Shown in pieces: positions 23,272 through 32,133 of a DNA stretch of 44,054 nucleotides. Source of the stretch: Burkholderiales bacterium RIFOXYD12_FULL_59_19. GTDB taxonomy: Bacteria > Pseudomonadota > Gammaproteobacteria > Burkholderiales > Burkholderiaceae_C. Location: NCBI GenBank assembly GCA_001771065.1, contig MESQ01000083.1, forward strand, positions 1 through 44,054, written 5' to 3'. The notes below the pieces were generated by a model. It saw nothing but the letters and a program-made list of their open reading frames with translations, was not told the origin of the DNA and made no database searches. The first letter of the stretch is position 1; each line of letters starts with the position of its first letter. The position numbers and the translations under genes were made by a program.

Positions 23272-23642
23272 GTTTGTCTCCTTCAGGCATGCCCCTTTGT
23301 CAGGATGTATTGCCCGACTGTCGCTCCCATTATTTTGGCGGTCGCAAGGTGCTGAATGCATGAGGGTAAACCCTGTTCGATATTCAGTCGGATTCCGAAG
23401 AACCGTCCGGATTTCAGCTGCTCTTTTCAGTGGATACGGCACTTAAATCGACTCTATTTATTCAGCATTTTCATTGGGAAAACAGACCTTTTTAAGAGTC
23501 CGCGATGTTCTTGGCACGCGCTTTGCAAAACACTTGGTGCGTTCAGAAAAATTCTGCTCGCTCGATCCGCTGCCAGTGCCATGGCGTCCATGTGCAATGG
23601 AAGTGGTTTCGAACTGCACTAACCCAATGAGGAGACACTTAT
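23272..23642. promoter_or_regulatory. acxR-acxA divergent control region
   Basis: This 371-bp gap contains the -24/-12 promoter (23512-23527) and, 115-160 bp upstream of it, a cluster of inverted repeats. These are CTGAAT (23352-23357) with ATTCAG (23382-23387), GGGT-AA-ACCC nested at 23364-23373, and TCGGA-T-TCCGA at 23388-23398. Such palindromes at this distance fit upstream activator sites for the sigma-54 regulator. Which one is the true site is not decided. The region is more AT-rich than the flanking genes. Confidence 0.6.
23512..23527 (+). promoter_or_regulatory. Sigma-54 (-24/-12) promoter of acx operon
   Basis: TGGCAC at 23512-23517, five bases, then TTGCA at 23523-23527 match the sigma-54 consensus exactly, with the GG and GC dinucleotides at the required spacing. 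The expected transcript start is about 12 bases downstream of GC, leaving a leader of roughly 105 bases before acxA. Confidence 0.93.
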
Positions 23643-25790
23643 ATGCAAGTTCAAAGTTCACCCGTCCAGGTAATGGGCATCGATGCCGGGGGCACGATGA
23701 CCGATACCTTTTTTGTCAGGGAGGATGGCTCGTTTGTCGTCGGCAAGGCGCAGAGCAATCCCGGAGACGAATCCCAAGCCATTTATGAGTCGTCGATTGA
23801 CGCGCTGTCGGAATGGAACCGCCAGGTGGATGATGTTTTCCCTGAACTTCTGACCTGCGTGTATTCCGGCACCGCCATGCTGAATCGGGTGGTGCAGCGC
23901 AAGGGCTTGGACGTGGGGTTGATGTGTAACCGCGGTTTTGAAGACATTCACTCCATGGGCCGCGCCATCCAGAGTTACCTGGGTTATGCGCTTGAAGAGC
24001 GTATTCACTTGAACTGTCACCGCTACGATGAACCGCTGGTACCGCTGTCACGCACCCGCGGTGTCACCGAACGTACCGACGTGCAAGGCCAGGTGGTGAT
24101 CCCGCTGCGAGAAGACGAAGTGCGCGTCGCCACGCGTGAATTGGTGGCACGCGGCTCCAAGGCCATCGTCATCAGTCTGCTGCAATCCCACAAGAACGAA
24201 CACAGCGAATTGCGGGCGCGGGACATTTGCCGCGAGGAACTGAAGACGATGGGGGTGGATATTCCGGTGTTTGCCACGGTGGACTACTACCCTTCACGCA
24301 AGGAAACCCACCGCACCAACACCACCATTCTGGAAGCCTATGCGGCAGAGCCGTCACGCGCCACCCTGAAGAAGGTCAGTGACCGCTTCAAGAAACACGG
24401 TGCCAAGTTTGACCTGCGGGTCATGGCCACACACGGCGGAACCATCGGCTGGAAAGCCAAGGAACTGGCGCGCACCATTGTGTCGGGGCCGATTGGTGGC
24501 GTGATTGGCTCCAAGTTTTTGGGCGAAAAACTCGGATACGACAACATTGCCTGCAGCGACATCGGTGGCACCAGTTTTGACATGGCCATCATCACCAAAG
24601 GCAATTTTGCCATCCAGTCCGACCCGGACATGGCGCGTCTGGTGTTGTCTTTGCCCTTGGTGGCCATGGACTCGGTGGGTGCCGGTGCGGGCAGCTTCAT
24701 CCGTATTGACCCGTACAGCAAAGCCATCAAACTCGGGCCCGACAGTGCCGGTTATCGGGTCGGTATGTGCTGGGCCGACAGTGGCCTGGACACCGTCTCG
24801 GTCTCGGACTGCCATGTGGTGCTGGGTTACCTCAACCCGGACAACTTCCTGGGCGGTGCCATCAAACTTGACCTTGAGCGTGCGCGCAAATACCTCAAGG
24901 CGCAAATCGCCGACCCGCTGGGTCTGACGGTGGAAGACGCTGCCGCCGGCGTGATTGAACTGCTGGACCTGAACCTGCGTGAATACATGCGCTCGGTGAT
25001 CAGCGCCAAGGGCTATAACCCGGCAGACTTTGTCTGCTTCTCTTACGGTGGCGCTGGTCCGGTGCATACCTACGGTTACACCGAGGGTCTGGGCTTCAAG
25101 GATGTGGTGGTGCCCGCCTGGGCCGCCGGATTCTCGGCCTTTGGCTGCGCCTGTGCCGAGTATGAATACCGCTACGACAAGAGCGTGGATGTGGGTGTCG
25201 GCCCCGACGCCACAGATGACGAAAAAATCGTGGCTTGCCAAACCCTGACCGAGGCGTGGGCGGAACTGTCAGCCAAGGTGATCGAGGAATTTGTGATCAA
25301 TGGGTTCAGGCCACAAGACGTCTTGTTGCGCCCTGGTTATCGCATGCAGTTCATGGGGCAACTCAACGACCTTGAGATCAGCTCGCCCATTGCCAGTGCT
25401 TCCACTCTCGACGACTGGAACAAGATGGTGAAGGCGTTTGACGACACCTATGCACGGGTCTATGCCTCATCGGCCAGTTCGCCTGAATTGGGGTTTGGCG
25501 TGACCGGCGCCATCATGCGTGGCAGTGTGATCTCATCCAAGCCGGAACTCCCTGAAGAGCCGGATGCGGGACCTGTGCCACCCCCATCGGCCAAGATTGG
25601 CAGCCGTCCGTTCTACCGTCACAAAAAGTGGTGGGACGCGCAGATTTGGTCGATGGAAGCCTTGAAAGCGGGCAACCGCGTGGTGGGTCCGGCCATTGTG
25701 GAATCCCCCTCCACCACCTTCATCGTGCCGTTCGGGTTTGAGACCTATTGCGATGCACACCGTTTGTTCCATCTTAAAGAAGTCAAGTAA
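23643..25790 (+). CDS. acxA: Acetone carboxylase beta subunit (HyuA-like)
   Basis: The 715-residue protein belongs to the hydantoinase/oxoprolinase A family. It forms the ATP-binding subunit of acetone carboxylase, which converts acetone and bicarbonate to acetoacetate with ATP going to AMP and two phosphates. The actin-like fold motifs are VMGIDAGGTMTDTFFV (residues 8-23), SGTAMLNRVVQRKG, VSGPIGGVIGSKF, and DIGGTSFDMAII. FSYGGAGPVHTYGYTEGLGF follows. Length and gene order (acxA-acxB-acxC after a divergent acxR) match the Xanthobacter autotrophicus operon. A strong GAGGAGA site precedes the ATG. It is 11 bp from acxB. Confidence 0.94.
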   Translation: MQVQSSPVQVMGIDAGGTMTDTFFVREDGSFVVGKAQSNPGDESQAIYESSIDALSEWNRQVDDVFPELLTCVYSGTAMLNRVVQRKGLDVGLMCNRGFEDIHSMGRAIQSYLGYALEERIHLNCHRYDEPLVPLSRTRGVTERTDVQGQVVIPLREDEVRVATRELVARGSKAIVISLLQSHKNEHSELRARDICREELKTMGVDIPVFATVDYYPSRKETHRTNTTILEAYAAEPSRATLKKVSDRFKKHGAKFDLRVMATHGGTIGWKAKELARTIVSGPIGGVIGSKFLGEKLGYDNIACSDIGGTSFDMAIITKGNFAIQSDPDMARLVLSLPLVAMDSVGAGAGSFIRIDPYSKAIKLGPDSAGYRVGMCWADSGLDTVSVSDCHVVLGYLNPDNFLGGAIKLDLERARKYLKAQIADPLGLTVEDAAAGVIELLDLNLREYMRSVISAKGYNPADFVCFSYGGAGPVHTYGYTEGLGFKDVVVPAWAAGFSAFGCACAEYEYRYDKSVDVGVGPDATDDEKIVACQTLTEAWAELSAKVIEEFVINGFRPQDVLLRPGYRMQFMGQLNDLEISSPIASASTLDDWNKMVKAFDDTYARVYASSASSPELGFGVTGAIMRGSVISSKPELPEEPDAGPVPPPSAKIGSRPFYRHKKWWDAQIWSMEALKAGNRVVGPAIVESPSTTFIVPFGFETYCDAHRLFHLKEVK

Positions 25791-25801
25791 GGAGACACCT
25801 C

Positions 25802-28126
25802 ATGAACACAATGACCAGAAAAGAAATTGGCTTGCCTGACCTGCTGGGCAATGGCAAGACACTCAAGCAGCATCGCGACGAGGTGCTGGCGCGCACCCAC
25901 AAAACCGGCTATTACAACGGCCTGGAAAAGCTGGAGTTCAAGGAATCTGACCCGATCACCTACGAAAAACTGTTTTCCAGAATCCGGGGTGGTTTGGTCC
26001 ATGCCCGCGAAACGGCCAAAAAGATTGCCGCATCCCCGATCGTGGAGCAGGAAGGCGAGTTGTGCTTCACGCTGTACAACGCCGCAGGCGACTGCATTCT
26101 GACTTCCACCGGCATCATCATTCACGTTGGCACCATGGGCGCGGCGATCAAGTACATGATCGAAAACGCCTGGGAAATGAACCCCGGCATCAACCCGGGC
26201 GACATGTTCACCAACAACGATTGCTCCATTGGCAACGTGCACCCCTGCGACATCGCCACCATCGTGCCGATCTTTTGGCAGGGCAAACTGGTTGGTTGGG
26301 TCGGCGGTGTGACGCACGTCATTGACCTGGGCGCCATGACCCCCGGTTCGATGTCCACCGGCCAGGTGTCGCGTTTTGGTGATGGCCTGCAGGTGACGTG
26401 TCGCAAGACCGGCGTCAACGACACCCCGCTGCGCGACTGGTTGCATGAGAGCCAGCGTAATGTGCGCACCACCAAGTACTGGATTCTGGACGAGCGCACC
26501 CGCATTGCCGGTTGCCACATGATCCGCCAACTGGTTGAAGAAGTGCTGGAAGCCGAAGGCATCGAGAACTACACCCGCTTTGCCCATGAGATCATTGAGG
26601 AAGGTCGCCGTGGCCTGCAGGCACGCCTGAAAGCCATGACGGTTCCCGGTGTCTACCGCCGGGTGGCGTTTGTCGACATTCCCTATGACCACCCTGACAT
26701 GAGTCTGGCCTCGGAGTTCGGCAAGCTCAACAGCATCATGCATGCGCCGTGTGAAATGACGATCCGCCCGGACGCCACCTGGAAACTCAATTTTGAGGGG
26801 GCGAGCCGTTGGGGCTGGCACAGCTTCAACGCCAACCAGGTCGCTTTCACCAGCGGCATCTGGGTGATGCTGACGCAAACGCTGGTGCCGACAGCACGCA
26901 TCAACGATGGTGCTTACTACGCCACCGAATTCAAGTTGCCCAAGGGCACCTGGATGAACCCGGACGACCGCCGCACGGCACATGCTTACGCCTGGCACTT
27001 TCTGGTGTCTGGCTGGAGCGGCATCTGGCGCGGCATGAGCCAGTCGTACTTTGCCCGGGGTTACCTGGAAGAAGTCAACGCCGGCAACGCCAACACCTCC
27101 AACTGGCTGCAAGGTGGCGGCATGACGCAGGAGGGTGATGCCCATGCGGTCAACAGCTTTGAGCCTGCGGCTTGTGGTACCGGTGCCTGCGCCATCAAGG
27201 ATGGTTTGAACCATGCGGCGGCGGTGTGGAACCCGGAAGGCGACATGGGCGACATCGAGATCTGGGAAATGGCCGAGCCACTGTTGTACATGGGGCGTAA
27301 CGTCAAAACCAACTCAGGCGGCTACGGCAAGTTCCGTGGGGGCTGTGGCTTTGAGACCCTGCGCATGGTCTGGAAAGCGCAGGACTGGAGCATGTACTTC
27401 ATGGGCAATGGTTACATGAACAGCGACTGGGGCTTGATGGGGGGCTACCCGTCAGCCACCGGTTACCGTTTTGAAGCCCACAAAACCGACCTGGAAGCGC
27501 GCATCCGAGAAGGCGATACCTTGCCGCTGGGTGCGGATCGTAATCCGGAAGACCAGGGCTACGAACACCACATCAGTGCCACGGCGCACGTCAAGCGTGA
27601 TCAACAGTGCACCACCACCGAGGCCATCTTCGAAAACCACGATCTGTACCTCAACTACATGCGTGGTGGCCCGGGATTTGGCGATCCACTGGATCGTGAT
27701 TGCGCCTCGGTTGAAAAAGACATCAACAACCGTTTTGTGCTCCCGCAATACGCTGAAAAGGTGTACGGTGTGGTGATCTCCCAAGGCGATGATCAGGTCT
27801 GGACCGTGGATGTGGCCAAAACCGCAACACGCCGCAAAGTCATTCGGCGGGAACGGATTGCCCGTGCCATTCCCACCCGCGACTGGATGAAAGAAGAGCG
27901 CGCGCGGATTCTGACCAAACATGCCTCGGTTCAGGTTCGTCACATGTTTGCCACCAGCTTTGGCCTGAGTGCCAAGTTCAAGGACGAGTTCAAGTCGTTT
28001 TGGGATCTGCCACCTGACTGGGAGTTGCCTGAATCCGAGCTGGGTGTGCCGTCATTTGGCTCCACCTACCGGATGGATCTGGCCAAAATGCCTGACGTTC
28101 GTACCGTGACCCTGGTTGAAGAATGA
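25802..28126 (+). CDS. acxB: Acetone carboxylase alpha subunit (HyuB-like)
   Basis: The 774-residue protein of the hydantoinase B family is the large catalytic subunit. It contains the characteristic segments GGLVHARETAKKIAASPIVEQEGELCFTLYNA, GDMFTNNDCSIGNVHPCDIATIVPIFW, and GGVTHVIDLGAMTPGS. NSGGYGKFRGGCGFETLRM and MRGGPGFGDPLDRD follow. The ATG follows TAAGGAGACACC, nearly the same leader as acxA. The purified enzyme family is an alpha2-beta2-gamma2 hexamer containing manganese; that is family knowledge, not visible here. A perfect hairpin directly follows the stop. Confidence 0.95.
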   Translation: MNTMTRKEIGLPDLLGNGKTLKQHRDEVLARTHKTGYYNGLEKLEFKESDPITYEKLFSRIRGGLVHARETAKKIAASPIVEQEGELCFTLYNAAGDCILTSTGIIIHVGTMGAAIKYMIENAWEMNPGINPGDMFTNNDCSIGNVHPCDIATIVPIFWQGKLVGWVGGVTHVIDLGAMTPGSMSTGQVSRFGDGLQVTCRKTGVNDTPLRDWLHESQRNVRTTKYWILDERTRIAGCHMIRQLVEEVLEAEGIENYTRFAHEIIEEGRRGLQARLKAMTVPGVYRRVAFVDIPYDHPDMSLASEFGKLNSIMHAPCEMTIRPDATWKLNFEGASRWGWHSFNANQVAFTSGIWVMLTQTLVPTARINDGAYYATEFKLPKGTWMNPDDRRTAHAYAWHFLVSGWSGIWRGMSQSYFARGYLEEVNAGNANTSNWLQGGGMTQEGDAHAVNSFEPAACGTGACAIKDGLNHAAAVWNPEGDMGDIEIWEMAEPLLYMGRNVKTNSGGYGKFRGGCGFETLRMVWKAQDWSMYFMGNGYMNSDWGLMGGYPSATGYRFEAHKTDLEARIREGDTLPLGADRNPEDQGYEHHISATAHVKRDQQCTTTEAIFENHDLYLNYMRGGPGFGDPLDRDCASVEKDINNRFVLPQYAEKVYGVVISQGDDQVWTVDVAKTATRRKVIRRERIARAIPTRDWMKEERARILTKHASVQVRHMFATSFGLSAKFKDEFKSFWDLPPDWELPESELGVPSFGSTYRMDLAKMPDVRTVTLVEE

Positions 28127-28131
28127 TTTTT

Positions 28132-28152
28132 GGCCGGGGCGTACCCCCGGCC
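28132..28152 (+). promoter_or_regulatory. Intercistronic hairpin acxB/acxC
   Basis: GGCCGGGG (28132-28139) and CCCCGGCC (28145-28152) form a perfect 8-bp GC stem with a 5-base loop, 5 bases after the acxB stop. No U-tract follows, so it is more likely a processing or stability element than a terminator. Confidence 0.6.
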
Positions 28153-28184
28153 TCCCGTAAACCTAACGATCTGGAGATTTAAAA

Positions 28185-28691
28185 ATGTCAATTTACACAC
28201 AAGAGCAAGTGAACTATCTGGTGGAAGGCAAGCTGGACTGGGAAACCACCATGCGTATGCTGTCCATGCCCAAGGACGAAGAGCGCTTCGGCATGTACCT
28301 CAACACGCTGCAATCCAAGCTGCCGTGGGACGACAAGGTCATTCTGCCGATCAGCCTGCACCTGTTCATCGCTCAAAACAAGAAAACCAAGCAGTGGGTC
28401 ACCAAATGCAGCTGTGGCCATGAGTTTGGTGACTATCGCAAGAACTGGAAACTCGAAGCCTTGATCTACGTGCGTGACAACGCAGAGGCGATGCACGAGG
28501 TTTATCCCGCGCTGATGGCACCCGACACCAACTGGCAGGTTTACCGTGAGTACTACTGCCCCACCTGCGGCACCATGCATGATGTGGAAGCACCGACTCC
28601 GTGGTATCCGGTGATGCATGAGTTCGAGCCCGATATTGAAGCCTTCTACAAGGACTGGGTCCACCTGCCCTTGCCGGAAAAAGCGAATTAA
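28185..28691 (+). CDS. acxC: Acetone carboxylase gamma subunit
   Basis: The 168-residue small subunit, equal in length to the Xanthobacter AcxC. Four cysteines in two pairs, C75/C77 (KCSCGHEFGDYRKNW) and C125/C128 (YYCPTCGTMHDVEAP), form a likely zinc site. The C-terminal PWYPVMHEFEPDIEAFYKDW is typical of the family. The ATG is preceded by CTGGAGA. Present as a separate cistron after a hairpin, it may be translated from a differently stabilised mRNA segment than acxAB. Confidence 0.94.
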   Translation: MSIYTQEQVNYLVEGKLDWETTMRMLSMPKDEERFGMYLNTLQSKLPWDDKVILPISLHLFIAQNKKTKQWVTKCSCGHEFGDYRKNWKLEALIYVRDNAEAMHEVYPALMAPDTNWQVYREYYCPTCGTMHDVEAPTPWYPVMHEFEPDIEAFYKDWVHLPLPEKAN

Positions 28692-28700
28692 ATCGGATCA

Positions 28701-28723
28701 GGGGCGGGTGTTTGACCTGCCCC
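28701..28723 (+). promoter_or_regulatory. Intercistronic hairpin acxC/secB-like
   Basis: GGGGCGGGT (28701-28709) and ACCTGCCCC (28715-28723) pair with one mismatch around a 5-base loop, 9 bases after acxC. It has no U-tract. It could attenuate read-through into the SecB-like gene or protect the acxC 3' end. Confidence 0.5.
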
Positions 28724-28765
28724 ACCCACGCCTTGTCTCGGCCCATTATTTGACGGATATCCCTC

Positions 28766-29209
28766 ATGACTGACAACAAACTACCACCGGTGTTCCAGAT
28801 TCAACGTGTCTACCTGAAAGGCCTGTTGCTGGAGCAGCCGAACTCCCCAGCCATTTTTCTTGAGCAAACATCGCCTGCGGTGGAAGTGGCGATCTCCACC
28901 ACGGCCGTGAAACAGGGTGATGGGATTTTTGAGTCCACGGTCAGCGTGACCGTGACCGCCAAAATTCAGGACAAAGTGGCTTTTGTCGTGGAAGGCAAGC
29001 AGGCCGGGATTTTTGAAATTCGCCATATCCCCGCTGAGCAGCTTGACTCGGTACTGGGCATCGGTTGCCCGACCATTTTGTACCCCTATCTGCGGGCGGC
29101 CATTGCCGATGTTGTGATGCGTGGCGGTTTCCCTCCGGTGCACCTGTCCGAGATTAATTTTCAGGTGTTTTACCAACAGCAGCAAAAGCCTGCTGCGCAA
29201 CAAGACTGA
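28766..29209 (+). CDS. SecB-family chaperone, acx-operon paralogue
   Basis: The 147-residue protein is a clear SecB homologue. [25 protein letters not shown] corresponds to the SecB N-terminal strand, EVAISTTAV and [31 protein letters not shown] to the core sheet, and [33 protein letters not shown] to the long helix region. SecB is normally a cytoplasmic tetramer that keeps preproteins unfolded for SecA; the housekeeping copy is usually encoded elsewhere. Here it lies between acxC and the acyl-CoA ligase on the same strand, so it is probably coexpressed with acetone carboxylase. No export substrate is encoded in the operon. No strong ribosome site is seen before the ATG. Confidence 0.9.
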   Translation: MTDNKLPPVFQIQRVYLKGLLLEQPNSPAIFLEQTSPAVEVAISTTAVKQGDGIFESTVSVTVTAKIQDKVAFVVEGKQAGIFEIRHIPAEQLDSVLGIGCPTILYPYLRAAIADVVMRGGFPPVHLSEINFQVFYQQQQKPAAQQD

Positions 29210-29267
29210 GAATGCGGCATGACAGTTTGAAAAGTCCGGGTGATTCATCTTTGGTTGGAGTCGAGTT

Positions 29268-30818
29268 ATGAGCCTTGTTGATTTGTTGATTCGTCAAGCC
29301 CGCCAGCAGCCCGAGTGTGCCGCTGTCTTCAGAGGTACAGCGCTGCACGCGACCTATGGCCAGTGGGTGGCCCGCAGTGCCGGTTTGGCGCAGGTGATGC
29401 GGCAAGCGGGTCTTGAGCCCGGTGATCGGGTGCTGTTGTTCATGCACAACCATCCGCGTTATCTGGAGGTGTTATGGGCCGCCTGGTGGGCAGGACTCGT
29501 GGTGGTGCCGGTCAATGCCAAGTTACACAGCCGGGAAGTCGAGTGGATCATCGACGACGCGCAAGCCCGCTGGGCCTTTGTCACCCGTGATGTGGCACCA
29601 GAACCACTGGCCGGGCTGGCGTGGCAAATCGATATTGAAAGTGCCGAGGCCGATGCGCTGCTGGCACCCGTTCCTGATGCATGGGCCGTTCCGGTCACAC
29701 CGCGTGAACTCGTCGACCTGGCCTGGCTGTTTTACACCAGCGGCACCACGGGTCGACCCAAAGGGGTGATGCTGACGCACCGGAACCTCATCACCATGGG
29801 GCTGACTTATTTTGTGGATGTTGATCCGGTGGCCAGCACCGATACCATCGTCTACGCTGCGCCGATGTCGCATGGTGCCGGGCTGTACGCCATTCCGCAT
29901 GTCATGGCGGGGGCACGGCATGTGGTGCCAGCGTCTGGCGGGGTTGATCCGGCAGAGCTGTTTGCATTGGGTCGAAGCATCGGGCCGCTGTCGACCTTTG
30001 CCGCACCGACCATCGTCAAGCGGCTGGTGGATTACGCGCAAGACAACAACTTGAGCCCGGAGCAGTGTGCCAGATCGTTCAAAACCATCGTCTACGGCGG
30101 CGCACCGATGTATTTGGCTGATATTCAGCACGCCTTGCGGGTCATGGGGCCGCGTTTTGTGCAGATATACGGTCAGGGTGAAACACCGATGGTGGCCACG
30201 GCATTGGCGCGCCAGCATCTGGCAGACACGACGCACCCGCGTTATCTGGAACACCTGGCATCGGTGGGTGTGGCACAAACACCGGTACAGGTGCGGGTGA
30301 CCAACGAGCATGGCCAGGATGTTGCACTGGGCGAGGTCGGTGAAGTGCTGGTCAAGGGCGACAGTGTGATGGCGGGCTACTGGCACAACCCGCAAGCCAG
30401 CGCCCTGGCTATTCGAGACGGCTGGCTGTTTACCGGAGATGTCGGTTGTCTGGACCGTGATGGATTTTTGACACTGAAAGACCGCAGCAAAGACCTCATC
30501 ATCAGTGGTGGCTCCAACATCTACCCACGCGAAGTCGAAGAAGCGCTGCTGACTTTGAGTGGTGTGGCCGAAGCCGCGGTAGTGGGGGCACCCGACCCCG
30601 AGTGGGGCGAAGTGGTGGTGGCGTTTGTGGTGCTGGAGATGGATGCAACGGTGGGGCAAACTGAACTGGATCAACATTGTCTGGCACAGATCGCACGGTT
30701 CAAGCGCCCCAAACACTACCATTTTGTGGATAGCCTGCCAAAAAACAACTATGGCAAGGTGTTGAAGACGGCACTGCGCGAAGCCGCCTGTTTGGCGTTG
30801 ACCATCCATCCCGCGTGA
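29268..30818 (+). CDS. AMP-forming acyl-CoA ligase (probable acetoacetyl-CoA synthetase)
   Basis: The 516-residue member of the ANL superfamily shows the P-loop LFYTSGTTGRPKGVMLTHRN, A5 YGQGETPM, and A7/A8 GDVGCLDRDGFLTLKDRSKDLIISGGSNIYPREVEE. The A10 lysine is in KNNYGKVLK. The order and the sigma-54-controlled operon suggest it activates acetoacetate, the product of acetone carboxylation, to acetoacetyl-CoA for thiolysis. That substrate is an inference; general fatty-acid or aromatic acid ligases share the same motifs. The ATG is preceded by TTGGAG. It ends the acx transcription unit, and repeat-rich DNA follows. Confidence 0.88.
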   Translation: MSLVDLLIRQARQQPECAAVFRGTALHATYGQWVARSAGLAQVMRQAGLEPGDRVLLFMHNHPRYLEVLWAAWWAGLVVVPVNAKLHSREVEWIIDDAQARWAFVTRDVAPEPLAGLAWQIDIESAEADALLAPVPDAWAVPVTPRELVDLAWLFYTSGTTGRPKGVMLTHRNLITMGLTYFVDVDPVASTDTIVYAAPMSHGAGLYAIPHVMAGARHVVPASGGVDPAELFALGRSIGPLSTFAAPTIVKRLVDYAQDNNLSPEQCARSFKTIVYGGAPMYLADIQHALRVMGPRFVQIYGQGETPMVATALARQHLADTTHPRYLEHLASVGVAQTPVQVRVTNEHGQDVALGEVGEVLVKGDSVMAGYWHNPQASALAIRDGWLFTGDVGCLDRDGFLTLKDRSKDLIISGGSNIYPREVEEALLTLSGVAEAAVVGAPDPEWGEVVVAFVVLEMDATVGQTELDQHCLAQIARFKRPKHYHFVDSLPKNNYGKVLKTALREAACLALTIHPA

Positions 30819-30837
30819 CCGCTTGATGAGTCACGAC

Positions 30838-31176
30838 GCGTTGATCATTACAATCCGTATCACTTCTCAGGAGGCTGTCGGACTTATGGCATCGATAGCG
30901 AAAATCGGCCCCAACGAGGACAGTTTTTGCCGGATTTGCAGGCCCATAGCCCCGCTATGGGTCAAAAAGCCGGTGAAAAATGGACCGTTGCGGTCGATTT
31001 GCAGCCGATGACTCATAAGTCCGGCAGCCTCATAGGGCCAAACCAGGGCAAAACAGTGCGCAAATGCGGCGTTTTGGCGGTTTGGTTTTGATCTTGTTTC
31101 CTTGCTATTCAGCGCGGGACGGGTACTTCCACAAGGCCTACATGGGCTCCATTGTGCAAGTGGGTTATTGATTAGT
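30838..31176. repeat. Left copy of long direct repeat flanking GC-rich module
   Basis: Two blocks, 30838-30870 and 31032-31176, align collinearly with 40625-40800. Exact stretches are TGATCATTACAAT (30842-30854 and 40629-40641) and GTGCAAGTGGGTTATTGATT (31154-31173), which matches 40779-40798 at 19 of 20 positions. The fold-back element 30871-31031 separates the blocks. On the minus strand part of the second block resembles ychF codons (TTGTGGAAGTACCCG against TTGTCGAAGTGCCCG). Confidence 0.75.
30871..31031. mobile_element. 161-bp fold-back (MITE-like) element
   Basis: The ends GAGGCTGTCGGACTTATG (30871-30888) and CATAAGTCCGGCAGCCTC (31014-31031) are inverted repeats with one mismatch in 18. 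Imperfect pairing continues inward along most of the element, and the centre holds a perfect CCCATAGC-CCC-GCTATGGG hairpin. No open frame is present. It interrupts the left direct repeat exactly where the right copy has no insert. No clear target-site duplication is seen. Confidence 0.75.
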
Positions 31177-31197
31177 CTCTGGGGGTAAATTCCCCGC

Positions 31198-32133
31198 TTA
31201 AAGCTTCTGCCCGATCATCCGCTTGTAAAGCGCCAGCGATTCGCCGACGATGCCGCGCCTGAAGGCCAGCACGCAGATGACAAAGATCGCGCCCATGATC
31301 ACGGTGACCAAGGAACCCACCTTGTCCGCGAGTTCGTTCTGCAAGGTGACGACGACGGTGGCCCCCACCAGCGGGCCGAACAGCGTGCCCATACCGCCCA
31401 GCAGCGTCATCAGCACCACCTCGCCCGAGGTGTGCCAGTGGGCGTCGGTCAGGGTGGCGAACTTGAACACCAGAGTCTTGGTCGCGCCGGCCAGCCCCGC
31501 CAACCCGGCCGAGAGCACGAAGGCCAGCAGCTTGTATTTCGCCACGTCGTAGCCCAGTGAAATCGCCCGCGGCTCGTTTTCCCGGATCGCCTTGAGGATC
31601 TGGCCGAAGGGCGAATGGATGGTGCGCTGGATTAGCCAGAAGGCGCCGACGAAGATCGCCACCACCAGGTAGTAGAGGTTGATGTCATTGGCCAGGTCGA
31701 AGCCGAACAGGGTGCCGCGCGGCACGCCCTGCAGACCGTCCTCGCCGCCGGTGAATGGCACCTGGAGAAAAAAGAAAAACACCATCTGCGCCAGGGCCAG
31801 GGTCACCATGGCGAAGTAGATGCCCTGCCTGCGAATCGCCAGGCTACCAATCACCCAGCCCAGTCCCGCAGCGGCGACCGTGCCGGCCAGGAGGCCGAGC
31901 AGCGTCGGCAGCTCCCAAACCTTGAGGGCATGCCCGGTGACGTATCCGGCCGTGCCGAGAAATACCGCATGGCCGAAGGACAAGAGACCCGTGTAACCCA
32001 GCAGCAGGTTGAAGGCGCAGGCGAACAGGGCGAAGCACAGCACCTTCATGACCAGGATCGGGTAGATGAACATCGGCGCCAGCAAGAGCAGGCCAAGACC
32101 GACCAGGTAGGCGATGGTGACGCGTCGGCTCAT
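31198..32133 (-). CDS. livM: Branched-chain-type ABC transporter permease LivM
   Basis: The 311-residue membrane protein has about eight hydrophobic segments and the LivM signatures ACAFNLLLGYTGLLSFGHAVFLGTAGYV and IRRQGIYFAMVTLALAQMVFFF. A cytoplasmic EAA-like loop (IHSPFGQILKAIRENEPRAISLGYDVAKYKLLAFVLSA) follows. The ATG at 32133 overlaps the livH stop (ATGA); the longer upstream frame is a shadow of livH. It is the last gene of the GC-rich minus-strand operon. Its stop lies next to the left flanking repeat. Confidence 0.94.
   Translation of the reverse strand: MSRRVTIAYLVGLGLLLLAPMFIYPILVMKVLCFALFACAFNLLLGYTGLLSFGHAVFLGTAGYVTGHALKVWELPTLLGLLAGTVAAAGLGWVIGSLAIRRQGIYFAMVTLALAQMVFFFFLQVPFTGGEDGLQGVPRGTLFGFDLANDINLYYLVVAIFVGAFWLIQRTIHSPFGQILKAIRENEPRAISLGYDVAKYKLLAFVLSAGLAGLAGATKTLVFKFATLTDAHWHTSGEVVLMTLLGGMGTLFGPLVGATVVVTLQNELADKVGSLVTVIMGAIFVICVLAFRRGIVGESLALYKRMIGQKL

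Noticed and set aside
25745..27214. 489-codon minus-strand frame
   Set aside because: It lies fully antisense to acxA/acxB, which are unmistakable, and its translation has no domain features.
29523..30809. 428-codon minus-strand frame
   Set aside because: Antisense shadow of the acyl-CoA ligase, with no ribosome site or family resemblance.
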